64,000 bases of DNA from Anaerolineales bacterium (GCA_019637755.1 JAHBVC010000001.1:682001-746000), one strand, 5' to 3'; counted from the stretch's first letter, positions 36,312-44,996 are shown. Translations and numbers: made by a program. Notes: generated by a model not told the origin, from the sequence alone.

Positions 36312-36431
36312 CGGCGCGCCGCAAAAAGCGCGAACCACAAAGGCACAAAGGACACAAAGTTTGAGAGATAAAGATTTCTACGATTGGGGTTTCTTTGTGA
36401 TCTTCGTGTCTTTGTGGTTGGTCTTGTGGAT

Positions 36432-36437
36432 TATGAT
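36432..36437 (+). promoter_or_regulatory. -10 element TATGAT, leaderless
   Basis: TATGAT ends 7 bases before the ATG at 36445 of the receiver-like gene. Confidence 0.55.
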
Positions 36438-36444
36438 TCAAGCC

Positions 36445-36804
36445 ATGACTACAGGCAGTGTTTTCGTCTTCGTATGGAGCCAGGCGGAAGCCGAGGCCAC
36501 CGCTCAGACCATCAGCGATTGGGGCTGGGATGTGGCGCTGGAATGGCTGGACGGCGGGCGCGGCAGCCAGGCGGTCAAGGCCGCGCCGCCGCATGTGCTC
36601 GTCTTCGATCTGGAGCACAAGCCCTCCCACAGCCGCGCCACCGCCGAATACCTGGCGCAGATCAAGGCCACGCGCTACATCCCCATGGTGTTCGTGGGCG
36701 GGAGCGAGGACCTGCGCCACAAGCTGCGCAGCCAGTTCCCCACCGCCTCCTTTGTGCGCCAAGACGAGTTGCAGGTCACGCTAGACGAGTTGCGCCCCAA
36801 GTGA
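36445..36804 (+). CDS. Receiver-like domain protein
   Basis: A 119-residue protein with the alternating pattern of a response-regulator receiver: VFVFVWSQAEAEATAQTI, HVLVFDLEHK with an Asp at the phosphorylation position (about 50), YIPMVFVGGSEDL, and a final helix. The usual DD pair of the first strand and the conserved Lys near the end are missing, so phosphotransfer is doubtful. Function unknown. Its stop overlaps the tag start (GTGA), so the two are translationally coupled, hinting at a link to alkylation repair. Confidence 0.6.
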   Translation: MTTGSVFVFVWSQAEAEATAQTISDWGWDVALEWLDGGRGSQAVKAAPPHVLVFDLEHKPSHSRATAEYLAQIKATRYIPMVFVGGSEDLRHKLRSQFPTASFVRQDELQVTLDELRPK

Positions 36805-37379
36805 GCGCGCAGACGCGCTGTGGCTGGCACGGCGATGACCCGCAGTATATCCAGTACCATGACGAAGAATGGGGCGCTCCCCTGCACGACGAGCGCCGCC
36901 TGTTCGAGATGCTCATCCTCGAAGGCGCCCAGGCCGGGTTGAGCTGGATCACAGTATTGCGCAAGCGCGAAGCCTACCGCGCCGCCTTTGACAACTTTGA
37001 CGCCAAGAAGGTGGCCGCCTACGGCGAAGCCAAAGTAGCCGAGCTGCTGGCCAACCCAGGCATCATCCGCAACCGGGCCAAGATCAACGCGGCGATCGGC
37101 AACGCCCAGGCCTTCCTGGCTGTGCAGGATGAATTCGGCAGCTTTGATGAGTACATCTGGCAATTTGTGGGCGGCGAGCCACTACAAAACCAACGCAAGA
37201 CGCTCAAGGATATTCCCGCCGAAACGGCACAATCGCAAGCGATGAGCAAGGACCTCAAAACACGCGGCTTTCGCTTTGTTGGCCCCACGATCTGCTATGC
37301 CTATATGCAGGCCACCGGCATGGTGAACGATCATTTGGTGGATTGTTTTCGGTACGGGGAAGTGGGGAAGGTCAAGTGA
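36801..37379 (+). CDS. tag: DNA-3-methyladenine glycosylase I
   Basis: The 192-residue enzyme excises 3-methyladenine. The GTG start at 36801 gives the normal N terminus: RCGWHGDDPQYIQYHDEEWG with the zinc-binding Cys and His. ERRLFEMLILEGAQAGLSW (base pocket), NPGIIRNRAKI and the C-terminal zinc half-site NDHLVDCFRY are all present. It overlaps the upstream gene by 4 bases. A methyltransferase repair gene lies 360 bases downstream, so this is a small alkylation-repair neighbourhood. Confidence 0.95.
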   Translation: MSAQTRCGWHGDDPQYIQYHDEEWGAPLHDERRLFEMLILEGAQAGLSWITVLRKREAYRAAFDNFDAKKVAAYGEAKVAELLANPGIIRNRAKINAAIGNAQAFLAVQDEFGSFDEYIWQFVGGEPLQNQRKTLKDIPAETAQSQAMSKDLKTRGFRFVGPTICYAYMQATGMVNDHLVDCFRYGEVGKVK

Positions 37380-37470
37380 GGGGTGAGGAAGTGAGGAGTG
37401 ACCAGTCACCAGTGATGAGTGATCAGGGATTAGGGATCAGGGATTAGGGATTAGGGATTAGGGACTAGTG
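37380..37470. repeat. Simple repeats including (GGGATTA)n, G-quadruplex capable
   Basis: GTGAGGA/GTGATCA-type repeats lead into six GGG triplets at a strict 7-base period (37425-37463, units GGGATTA with one GGGATCA). The plus strand can form an intramolecular G-quadruplex. No gene overlaps it. Confidence 0.75.
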
Positions 37471-37739
37471 ATTACTCGATTACTGGTTGCTGGTCACTGC
37501 TCCCTGCTCCCTGCCCACTCTGCCTTTAAAAGTGAAAGAGCCGGGTACGCCGCCCGGCTCTCACTAAGGAGGAGAAGAAGAGAGAAAATCGCCCTTACGC
37601 CCTACATGATAGATAATCACGCGCGGCCGTGCTTGACGCTTACCCTACGATTACCCTACTCCCACTGCGCACTTGGCGCTAGTACCCTGGGGCTAGATAG
37701 CCCTTCACAAATTTGCCGCTAGCGAGTTAACTACTACAT
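37471..37739. other. Intergenic region with one strong hairpin
   Basis: GAGCCGGG/CCCGGCTC at 37541-37562 has a T-rich tail on the minus side only (TTTCACTTTT). The remaining bases up to the ogt-like gene include a GGAGGAG not followed by a plausible start. I see no gene. Confidence 0.5.
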
Positions 37740-38273
37740 ATGCAGACTTCGACACCTGGCCCGCTGGTGTATTACGCCGCCCGCCCCCATCGCCGGTTCG
37801 GCCTGCTGTGGGCCGCGGCCAGCGTCAGCGGGGTGTGGGCCGCCGCCTACGGGATGGACGAAGCTGAGTTTTGCGCCCATGCCGTGGAGCGCGGGCCGGC
37901 CCACCTGGTGCCCGATGCGGCGGCGGTGGCGGCGGTGCTGCAACAAATCGCCGAATTCCTGGATGGCCAGCGCCAGCAATTTGAGCTGGCGGTGGACTGG
38001 CACGGCATGAGCGCCTTTCAGATCGCGGTGCGCCAAGCGGTGATGACGGTGCCGTTTGGCCAGACCGCGTCCTATGGCGAGATTGCCGCGGCGGTGGGCC
38101 GGCCCCTGGCCGCCCGCGCCGTGGGCGGCGTGCAGGCCCGCAACCCAATCTCGTTCATCATCCCCTGCCATCGCATCATCGGCAGCGATGGCCGCCTGGC
38201 GGGCTACGGTGGCTTTGGCGGGCTGGAGACGAAACGCTGGTTGTTGAAGTTAGAGGGAACAAAAATTGACTAG
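37740..38273 (+). CDS. ogt: Methylated-DNA-protein-cysteine methyltransferase
   Basis: The 177-residue protein removes O6-alkyl groups from guanine by suicidal transfer to its own Cys. The active-site block is IPCHRIIGSDGRLAGYGG (about 141-158). The helix-turn-helix (TVPFGQTASYGEIAAAVGRP) with the arginine-finger region, here AVGGVQARNP instead of the usual AVGxANxxNP, inserts into DNA. The N-terminal domain is present, as in Ogt/Ada-C. Symbol ogt rather than ada because no Ada N-domain exists. Confidence 0.93.
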   Translation: MQTSTPGPLVYYAARPHRRFGLLWAAASVSGVWAAAYGMDEAEFCAHAVERGPAHLVPDAAAVAAVLQQIAEFLDGQRQQFELAVDWHGMSAFQIAVRQAVMTVPFGQTASYGEIAAAVGRPLAARAVGGVQARNPISFIIPCHRIIGSDGRLAGYGGFGGLETKRWLLKLEGTKID

Positions 38274-38332
38274 CCGATTGGTCACCCAGCGAGTCGCTTC
38301 GACTGTTCGACTAGCTGAGAAACTGACCGGGT

Positions 38333-38338
38333 TAGAAT
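38333..38338 (+). promoter_or_regulatory. -10 element TAGAAT, leaderless RpiB-like gene
   Basis: TAGAAT ends 7 bases before the ATG at 38346, favouring that codon over the GTG at 38343. Confidence 0.6.
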
Positions 38339-38345
38339 CTCTGTG

Positions 38346-38792
38346 ATGAAAGTATTCGTGGGCAGTGACGAAGCCAGCCCGCTGCTGGCGCATCTGGCGG
38401 CGTGGTTGCAGCAACACGGCCACCAGGCCGAGCTGCTGCCGGCGGCGTTGTGGCCGCAGGCTGCCCGCCGGGTAGCCGAAGCGGTAGCCAGCGGCCAGGC
38501 CGATGAGGGCATTCTGCTGTGCTGGACGGGCACCGGGGTGAGTATCGCCGCCAACAAAGTAGCCGGCATCCGGGCCGCTTTGTGTGCGGATGCCGAGACG
38601 GCCCGCGGGGCGCGGCTGTGGAACGATGCCAATATCCTCTGCCTGGCGCTGCGCACCACCACGCCGGCGCTGGCCAGCGAAATTCTGCACATCTGGTATG
38701 GCACGCGCTACCAACCAAACCCCAATGATGATGCCTGCCTGGCCGAAGTACGTGCGCTGGACGCGGGCCTCGCTGCGGGCCGCAGCAAATAA
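38346..38792 (+). CDS. RpiB/LacAB-family sugar-phosphate isomerase
   Basis: A 148-residue protein with the RpiB fold: KVFVGSDEAS at the N terminus (normal SDHAG) and GILLCWTGTGVSIAANKVAGIRAAL (active-site Cys in CWTG, usually CGTG; seen at about 59-83), followed by the family's WNDANILCLALR. The substitution of His by Glu in the first motif and of Gly by Trp beside the Cys suggests a sugar phosphate other than ribose 5-phosphate. The gene has its own promoter and terminator. Confidence 0.82.
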   Translation: MKVFVGSDEASPLLAHLAAWLQQHGHQAELLPAALWPQAARRVAEAVASGQADEGILLCWTGTGVSIAANKVAGIRAALCADAETARGARLWNDANILCLALRTTTPALASEILHIWYGTRYQPNPNDDACLAEVRALDAGLAAGRSK

Positions 38793-38816
38793 AAAGAGCG
38801 GCTATGCCGCTCTTTT
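38792..38816. terminator. Bidirectional terminator
   Basis: AAAAGAGCGGC and GCCGCTCTTTT around TAT, between two convergent genes (RpiB-like and S41 protease). Confidence 0.92.
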
Positions 38817-38826
38817 GTTATCGCGC

Positions 38827-40863
38827 TTAGCGTTGTAGCGCTTCGATGCCCGCTTCCAGCACGGGGTCACCCGTGCTGAACAGTGTGGCCTCATCGACTG
38901 GCACCAGCACATCCGGCACCACGCCCACATTCTCGATGATGACATGGCCATCCAAATCCAGCGGGCGGGCGATGGGGAAGCGCACGGTCATATTGCCGGG
39001 CATTTCAAAATCTTTCACGCCGCCGCCAAGCCCGGCGGTGGGGTACTGGCCCACAATGACAGCACGCTGCTGCAGGGTCATGTTGTGGGCAAAGAATTCG
39101 CAGGCGCTGGCACAGTTGGGTGAGACCAGCACGGCGATGCGGCCGTCGTATTGCATATCTGCACTGGGCGGATAGAGCATCTGCGGCGTATTCGGGTCGG
39201 TGTAAAAATCACCCAGGCTCTCATCCCAGGCGGCGCCGTAGCCAATCGCCATCTCCTCACGGAAGAAGTAAGCCGACATTTGATCAGCCAGGAAGCCGAA
39301 ACCGCCACCGTTATTGCGCAGATCGATGATCAAGCCGGGCACGGCATTGGCATTGAGCACGTTGATCATGCGCTCCCATAACTGTACGGTGAGCAGCTCA
39401 TTATCGAAGAAGGAGTAAATCGCCACATAGCCATAGCCATTCTCCAGTATGGTGAATTCGACCGGCAATTCAAAACCGCTGAGCTGGCTGCTGAGCGAGG
39501 ATTGGTTGAAGCTGGTGTACTCCTGCATGGTGCGCAGGGTGGTGGTTTCCGGCTGCCCGCCGGGGTTCTGGTAGCCCAGCTCAACATCCATGATGTCTGG
39601 AAAGCGCACGGCATAGCGCAGCTGCTGCAGGCGCTGGGTGTGCGGCGTGCTGAACGGGGCCGACCAGGCAACCGCCTGGTCAATCGCCTCGTCGATCGGC
39701 AGGCCATTCAGGCGGGTGACCTCTGCGCCGAGCTGAATGCCGGCCTGCTCAGCCGGCCCGCCGGGGGTTAGATAGGTCACCAGCACGCGGCCATCGCTGG
39801 TGTCACGCAGCGAGAGGCCCAGCCCGGTAGCGATCTCACGGTTGAACTGGCGGTTCAGCGTATCCGGGAACGTGAAGCCGATGTGGCCATCGGGGATCGA
39901 CCAAAGAAAATCGCGCATGGCGAAGTAGTAAGCATCCAGGTCATTGGCTTGCTGGGCCTGTTCAAAGCGCGGCCGGAAGCTGGCGTTGAGCGCGTCCCAA
40001 TCCAGGCCCTTGAGCTCGGTGAAAGCATACTCCTGGCGCATCATCAGCAGCATTTCATCGAAGGCATCCAGAAAGCCCAGATCCGAGAAATCGTCCAGGG
40101 CGGCACCGGCCGGTTCGAGCAGGTCCATCACCACCGCACGCGAACGGTCAAACGTAAACGGCGCCGTATCCATATCCACCAGGGTATAGCCCCGCGGCAG
40201 GCCTACGATCGGGTCATCGGCAGTGAACAGCTTGCCATCCGCGCCGAAGCCTGCGGGGAAGCCCTGCTGATCATCGCCGGCGTACACCAATAGCTTGCCG
40301 CCAATGTATTCGCGTTCGGTGGCGGCCTCTTCGCTGGTGCGCGTGGAGGCGTAGGCGGTGGACCAGCCGCCGCCTGCCAGATCGCGCTTCTCCAGAAACG
40401 GATCGCCAAAACTATTGGTCCAGTAGGCGGTGGCGAAGACCAGCACGCCCGGGTCGGCTTCGCCGTCCTGGTCCACATCGCGCCAACCGCCTTGCGGCTC
40501 GATGGGCAGCGAGAGGCTGTAGGTGAACGGGGAGGCGTAAAAATCGGAGGTGATCTGGCCCATCACTTGTGAGGCCACCGGCATCAGGTAGCCGCGGTCG
40601 CGATCAATGAAGCCTGCCTGGTCTTCGAGGATCACCAGTGGCTCGGCCACGCCATCGGTAAAGAAGGGGTACGAGTAGGCCAGCGAGCCGCTGATCGTCA
40701 CCACGCCGCCCTCGTCGTTTTGCAGCGGCGCCGGGCTGAAGGCGGAGGCGGCGCTGGGGGCCGGGGTGCTTTGCGCCGCGGCACTGGGCAGCACGCCGCC
40801 CAGCGAACAGGCCAAAACCGCCAGGGCGAGCACCAACAAAGCAGAGTGAAGTGAGCGTGGCAT
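38827..40863 (-). CDS. S41-family protease lipoprotein with PDZ domain
   Basis: A 678-residue exported protein. The signal peptide ends in VLAC, a lipobox. About residues 60-270 form an unassigned N-terminal region with Asp-rich DVDQDGEADPG. A PDZ domain (VLVTYLTPGGPAEQAGIQLG, about 370-400) and the tail-specific protease core follow: LIIDLRNNGGGFG, then VSPNCASACEFFAHN with the likely nucleophile Ser. The Lys of classical CtpA dyads is not obvious near GQYPTAGLGG, so the catalytic set may be of the tricorn/Ser-His type. CTGGAG supports the start at 40863. Targets are unknown. Confidence 0.85.
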   Translation of the reverse strand: MPRSLHSALLVLALAVLACSLGGVLPSAAAQSTPAPSAASAFSPAPLQNDEGGVVTISGSLAYSYPFFTDGVAEPLVILEDQAGFIDRDRGYLMPVASQVMGQITSDFYASPFTYSLSLPIEPQGGWRDVDQDGEADPGVLVFATAYWTNSFGDPFLEKRDLAGGGWSTAYASTRTSEEAATEREYIGGKLLVYAGDDQQGFPAGFGADGKLFTADDPIVGLPRGYTLVDMDTAPFTFDRSRAVVMDLLEPAGAALDDFSDLGFLDAFDEMLLMMRQEYAFTELKGLDWDALNASFRPRFEQAQQANDLDAYYFAMRDFLWSIPDGHIGFTFPDTLNRQFNREIATGLGLSLRDTSDGRVLVTYLTPGGPAEQAGIQLGAEVTRLNGLPIDEAIDQAVAWSAPFSTPHTQRLQQLRYAVRFPDIMDVELGYQNPGGQPETTTLRTMQEYTSFNQSSLSSQLSGFELPVEFTILENGYGYVAIYSFFDNELLTVQLWERMINVLNANAVPGLIIDLRNNGGGFGFLADQMSAYFFREEMAIGYGAAWDESLGDFYTDPNTPQMLYPPSADMQYDGRIAVLVSPNCASACEFFAHNMTLQQRAVIVGQYPTAGLGGGVKDFEMPGNMTVRFPIARPLDLDGHVIIENVGVVPDVLVPVDEATLFSTGDPVLEAGIEALQR

Positions 40864-40938
40864 AGAACTCCAGAGATGAGCGAAGTGCGCTGATTCTACA
40901 CTGAGCCTGCGCCAAACAAGCCCGCCGCTAAACGCGCT

Positions 40939-40944
40939 TACAAT
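40939..40944 (+). promoter_or_regulatory. Possible -10 element TACAAT for the dehydrogenase gene
   Basis: TACAAT lies 32 bases before the ATG at 40977, giving a leader with an AAGGAAG ribosome site. Confidence 0.45.
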
Positions 40945-40976
40945 CCCTCTATCTTCGCCACTATTCAAGGAAGTGT

Positions 40977-41918
40977 ATGGTTATGAAAGTACTCATCGCC
41001 GATTCACTCGCCCCGCAAGCACTGGCGCGCCTGGAGGCCGCCGGCCTGCAGGCGGATGACCGGGCGGGCATCTCCGCCGAGGAGTTGCAAGCACTCCTGC
41101 CGCAGTATGCCGGGCTGATCGTGCGCAGCCGCACCAAGGTCACCGCGGCCCTGCTGGCCGCCGCCCCGGCGCTCAAAGTGGTAGGCCGTGCCGGCGTAGG
41201 CGTAGACAATATCGATCTGGCGGCTGCCAAGGCGCAGGGCGTGGTGGTGGTGAATACGCCGGTTTCCACCAGCGTGGCGGTAGCCGAGCTGACCCTGGCG
41301 CTGATGCTGGCGCTGCTGCGCAGCATCCCGCGCGCCGATGCCAGCATGAAGGCCGGGGCCTGGGATAAAAAATCCTTTGAGGGCGCCGAGCTGGCGGGCA
41401 AGACGCTGGGCGTGCTGGGCATGGGCAACATCGGGGCCCAGGTGGCGCGGCGTGCCGCGGCGTTTGATATGCGCGTGATGGCCTACGACCCCTTTTTGGA
41501 TGACGCCACGATCACGACGCGCGGTGCCCTGGCCGCCAAGCTGGAGGCGGTGTATGCCGAGAGCGATGTGCTCACCCTGCACCTGCCACTGCTGCCTGAA
41601 ACGCGCGGCATGCTAAACGAAAGCACCTTCGCACAGATGAAGCGCGGCGTGTACCTGATCTGCGCGGCGCGCGGCGGCGTGATCGACGAGGACGCGCTGC
41701 TGAACGCGCTGGCGCGCGGCCAGGTGGCCGGAGCGGCGCTGGATGTGTTTGCCACCGAGCCGCCGGGCGCCAGCGCCCTGGTCACCCACCCGCAAGTGAT
41801 CGCCACGCCCCACATGGGCGCCCAAACCGCCGAGGCGCAGACCCGCGCCGCCGCAGATGTGGCTGACGAAGTAGCCAATGTGCTGCTGGGCCAGCCGATC
41901 CGCTGGCAAGTGCACTGA
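40977..41918 (+). CDS. D-3-phosphoglycerate-dehydrogenase-like 2-hydroxyacid dehydrogenase
   Basis: A 313-residue NAD-dependent D-2-hydroxyacid dehydrogenase of the short SerA type, without the C-terminal ACT domain. Seen: VVGRAGVGVDNIDL (substrate Arg nearby), NTP...AVAELTLALML, the Rossmann LGMGNIGAQVARR, CAARGGVIDEDAL, DVFATEPP (catalytic Glu) and ATPHMGAQT (catalytic His). These fit phosphoglycerate dehydrogenase of serine synthesis, but hydroxypyruvate or other hydroxyacids are possible. Two in-frame starts (40977, 40983) are compatible with the ribosome site. The M32 peptidase gene follows after 28 bases. Confidence 0.88.
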   Translation: MVMKVLIADSLAPQALARLEAAGLQADDRAGISAEELQALLPQYAGLIVRSRTKVTAALLAAAPALKVVGRAGVGVDNIDLAAAKAQGVVVVNTPVSTSVAVAELTLALMLALLRSIPRADASMKAGAWDKKSFEGAELAGKTLGVLGMGNIGAQVARRAAAFDMRVMAYDPFLDDATITTRGALAAKLEAVYAESDVLTLHLPLLPETRGMLNESTFAQMKRGVYLICAARGGVIDEDALLNALARGQVAGAALDVFATEPPGASALVTHPQVIATPHMGAQTAEAQTRAAADVADEVANVLLGQPIRWQVH

Positions 41919-41946
41919 TTCCCCTACCGGGGTTACGGAGAGAACG

Positions 41947-43449
41947 ATGAGCAAAGAATTGCAAGCGTTGAAAGATATTCTGGCCGAGGTCAATGATCTG
42001 CAAAATGCCAGCGCCGTGCTGAGCTGGGACCAGCAGACCTATATGCCGCCCAAGGGCGCCGAAGCACGCGGCCAGGCGCAGGGCACGCTGGACAAGCTGG
42101 CCCATGAAAAGTTCACCGCCGCACAGGTGGGCACGCTGCTGGAGGCGCTGGAGAAGCAAGCCGGCAGTTGGGACCCGGATTCAGATGAAGCGCGCCTGGT
42201 GAAGGTGACGCGGCGCAGCTTCGACAAGGCCACCAAGCTGCCGTCAGCGATGGTGGTGGAACGCGCCGAGCTGACCACGATGGGCAACCAGGCCTGGATG
42301 GAAGCGCGCAGCACATCGCAATTCGCCATCTTTGAGCCGCACCTGGAGAAGCTGGTCGATTGGTCACGGCGCTACGCCGAGCTGTTCGCCCCCTACGAGC
42401 ACGTCTATGACCCGGTGCTGGATGAATACGAGCCGGGGATGAAGACGGCTGACGTCAAGGCAATCTTCAGCGATATCCGCCCCAAGCAGGTTGAGCTGAT
42501 CAAGCGCATCGCCGCGGCCCAGCAGGTGGATGACTCCGTGTTGCACCAACCCTTCGCCGAGCCTGACCAGTGGGCGTTTGGCGTCAACGTCATCACCGAT
42601 TTCGGTTACGACTGGGCGCAGGGCAATCTCTCCAAAACCACCCACCCCTTCCAAACCACGCTGGGCTGGGGCGATCACCGCATCACCACGCGGGTGTATC
42701 CCGATTTCTTCAATCCCTTTTTCTTCGGCACCCTGCACGAAGCGGGGCACGCCATGCACGCCCAAGGCATGGCAGAGAGCCTGAAGCGCACGCCGCTGTA
42801 CAACAGCCCCTCGCTGGCGATCGGCGAATCACAATCGCGCCTGTGGGAGAACCTGGTGGGCCGTTCCAAACCCTTCTGGGAGCACTACTTCCCCAAACTG
42901 CAGCAGGTCTTCCCGCAGCAGCTTAAGGGGGTGCAGATGGAAAGCTTCTACAAGGCGATCAACAAAGTGGCGCCTTCGTATATTCGCGTCGAGGCCGACG
43001 AAGCCACCTACAACCTGCACATCATGCTGCGCCTCGAGCTGGAGATCGCCTTGATGGAAGGCGAAGCCGAAGTGCACAAGCTGCCGATGTACTGGAACGA
43101 AATGTTCCAGCAGTATCTGGGGGTGACCCCGCCGAATGACCGGGAAGGCGTGCTGCAAGACGTGCACTGGTCGTTCGGGCTGATGGGCTATTTCTCCACC
43201 TATGCGCTGGGCAACCTTGTCTCGGCGCAACTGTGGGAAGTAGCCCATCGCGACATCCCCGGCCTGGACGACAAGATTCGCAGCGCCGAGTTTGCCCCCC
43301 TGCTGCACTGGCTCAACCAGCACATCCACGCCCCGGGGGCCAAGTTTGAACCGCAAGAGATGGTGCAGCGCATCACCGGCGAGAAGATCAACGGCGATAC
43401 CTACATTCGCTATCTGGAAAGCAAGTTCAGCGACATCTACGGCCTATAG
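41947..43449 (+). CDS. M32 metallocarboxypeptidase (Taq carboxypeptidase type)
   Basis: A 500-residue cytosolic zinc carboxypeptidase that trims C-terminal residues from peptides. The zinc motif HEAGH is in GTLHEAGHAMHAQG (about 260-273), and family blocks include SWDQQTYMPPKGAEARG at the N terminus, the DDYR-like TRVYPDFFNPFFFG, GIGESQSR-like AIGESQSRLWEN and RVEADEATYNLHI. Length matches the family. GGAGA lies before the ATG at 41947; the longer frame overlaps the dehydrogenase gene and is not favoured. Confidence 0.95.
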   Translation: MSKELQALKDILAEVNDLQNASAVLSWDQQTYMPPKGAEARGQAQGTLDKLAHEKFTAAQVGTLLEALEKQAGSWDPDSDEARLVKVTRRSFDKATKLPSAMVVERAELTTMGNQAWMEARSTSQFAIFEPHLEKLVDWSRRYAELFAPYEHVYDPVLDEYEPGMKTADVKAIFSDIRPKQVELIKRIAAAQQVDDSVLHQPFAEPDQWAFGVNVITDFGYDWAQGNLSKTTHPFQTTLGWGDHRITTRVYPDFFNPFFFGTLHEAGHAMHAQGMAESLKRTPLYNSPSLAIGESQSRLWENLVGRSKPFWEHYFPKLQQVFPQQLKGVQMESFYKAINKVAPSYIRVEADEATYNLHIMLRLELEIALMEGEAEVHKLPMYWNEMFQQYLGVTPPNDREGVLQDVHWSFGLMGYFSTYALGNLVSAQLWEVAHRDIPGLDDKIRSAEFAPLLHWLNQHIHAPGAKFEPQEMVQRITGEKINGDTYIRYLESKFSDIYGL

Positions 43450-43463
43450 CGCACCAGCATACA

Positions 43464-43495
43464 AAAAAGAGCCGGCAAAATGCCGGCTCTTTTTG
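43464..43495 (+). terminator. Intrinsic terminator after the M32 peptidase gene
   Basis: AAAAAGAGCCGGCA and TGCCGGCTCTTTTT around a 2-3-base loop, 15 bases after the stop codon. Confidence 0.92.
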
Positions 43496-43542
43496 TTGCC
43501 GGCGGCCAGCGGGCTGGCCCTATCAGGTATCATTGGTGCCTT

Positions 43543-43911
43543 ATGGCAAATATCCTCTTCGTTGACGATGAGCCGTTGACACGTAAGCTGCTCACCCAGG
43601 CAGCTACCATCATGGGCCACCAGGCGATTACCGCCGCCAGCGAAGAGGAGGCCCTGCGCCTGGCGCAGGAGGCGCGCCCGGATCTGATCGTTACCGATGT
43701 GAATCTGAACGGCCGGCGCAGCCTGGAAATGATCCAGCAGCTGCACACGGCGCCCGATACGCGTAACATTCCGATCGTTACGCTTTCGGCCCTGAATTTA
43801 AGCGAAATCCAGTCCGAGGCACGCGCCAGTGGCGCGGTGGCCTCGCTGGAAAAACCCATTCGTCTGCAAGCATTGTTAGAGGTAATTGGTGAGTACGCTC
43901 CAAAAAAATGA
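43543..43911 (+). CDS. Single-domain response regulator
   Basis: A 122-residue receiver protein with the complete active site: DDE at the first strand (residues 8-10), phospho-acceptor Asp in LIVTDVNLNG (about 52), TLSA and the Lys of EKPIRL. It has no output domain, so it probably acts by protein contact. No kinase gene is adjacent, although the H-box-less kinase-like gene lies 18 kb away. The start at 43543 gives the canonical MANILFVDDE. Its 3' end overlaps the dehydrogenase gene that follows. Confidence 0.92.
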   Translation: MANILFVDDEPLTRKLLTQAATIMGHQAITAASEEEALRLAQEARPDLIVTDVNLNGRRSLEMIQQLHTAPDTRNIPIVTLSALNLSEIQSEARASGAVASLEKPIRLQALLEVIGEYAPKK

Positions 43912-44977
43912 ACCCCTCCCCTTGGTTGTCATGCATGGGGACCAGACTGGCGAGGAATTATTGCAAGAAACCCTGCGCGTAGCCGATGCGCTGGGCGTCA
44001 CCTTTGATTTTCAACATTTCGATCTGAGCCTGCAGAACCGCGAAGCCACGCAGAACGCAGTGGTGCACGCCGCCGGAGAAGCGATGGTGGCGGGCCGCTA
44101 CGGCCTCAAGGCTGCGACGATCACCCCGGAGAGCGGCAGCCTGGGCAGCCCGAATGCGATCCTGCGCAACACGATGAAGGCACAGGTGATCCTGCGCACC
44201 GGCCGGCGCATCCCCAATGTGCTGCCGGTGGCCGGTGTGCACGCCCCGATCGCCGTGGCGCGCATGGCGGTGGAAGATGCCTATGGCGCCAAAGAATGGC
44301 GCGAGAGCGTGGATGGTGACGAGGTGGCCTACCGCACTTCGCAGATCCACCGCTCCACCTGCCAGGCGGTGGCCGAGTTTGCCTTCTTGTACGCCAAGAA
44401 GAACGGCGCCACCGTGTTCGGCGGGCCGAAGTTTACCGTCAGCCCGATCTATGAAGGCATGTTCAAAGAAGAGATGGACGCCGCCGCCCAGCGCCATCCA
44501 GAGGTGGAGTACCGCCCCTTGCTGATCGACGCCACGCTGGCCTTGCTGTTGCAGGCCAACGGCCAGGCGCTGGTGATCCCGGCGCTCAACCGCGATGGCG
44601 ATCTGCTCTCCGATCTGATCCTGCAGATGTTTGGCAGCATTGCCGGCTCAGAGAGCCTGGTGCTGGCGGTGGATAGCGCGACACAGAGTGTGAAAGCGGT
44701 GATGGCCGAAGCGCCGCACGGCACCGCCCCTGCGCTGGAAGGCAAAGACATCGCCAACCCGATGGGCATGATCCTGGCGCTGGGCGCGCTGCTCAGCTAT
44801 GCGCCGGGCAAGGCCTACGAACAAGCCTCACGGGCGATCTACGAAGCCGTCTTCGAAGCGATCCACAGCGGGCACGCCACCACCGATCTGGGCGGGCACC
44901 TGGGCACCAAAGCCTTCACCGATGAGATCATCCAACGCGTCGGCACCAAACTCGAAGTGTGGTCTGCCCTCGCCTAG
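43889..44977 (+). CDS. Isocitrate/isopropylmalate dehydrogenase family protein
   Basis: A 362-residue beta-decarboxylating dehydrogenase. Family motifs are recognisable but diverged: VVMHGDQTGEE for GDGIGPE, ITPESGSLGSPNAILRNTMK, the metal-binding Asp set in NRDGDLLSDLILQMFG, and the NAD(P) loop APHGTAPALEGKDIANPMG. The substrate Arg set (ILRTGRRIP) suggests isocitrate, but homoisocitrate or tartrate-type substrates are not excluded. A GTG at 43889 with GAGG six bases upstream is preferred; it overlaps the response regulator by 23 bases, so they are co-translated. Confidence 0.85.
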   Translation: MSTLQKNEPLPLVVMHGDQTGEELLQETLRVADALGVTFDFQHFDLSLQNREATQNAVVHAAGEAMVAGRYGLKAATITPESGSLGSPNAILRNTMKAQVILRTGRRIPNVLPVAGVHAPIAVARMAVEDAYGAKEWRESVDGDEVAYRTSQIHRSTCQAVAEFAFLYAKKNGATVFGGPKFTVSPIYEGMFKEEMDAAAQRHPEVEYRPLLIDATLALLLQANGQALVIPALNRDGDLLSDLILQMFGSIAGSESLVLAVDSATQSVKAVMAEAPHGTAPALEGKDIANPMGMILALGALLSYAPGKAYEQASRAIYEAVFEAIHSGHATTDLGGHLGTKAFTDEIIQRVGTKLEVWSALA

Positions 44978-44996
44978 CGTCACGGCCCGGCCCGCT

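Noticed and set aside
37424-37469. Telomere-like repeat
   Set aside because: The 7-base unit is not a telomere sequence and the repeat lies inside a continuous gene-bearing chromosome segment.
37468-37722. 84-codon plus-strand ORF between tag and ogt
   Set aside because: It begins inside simple repeats, runs through a hairpin and has no ribosome site or recognisable domain.
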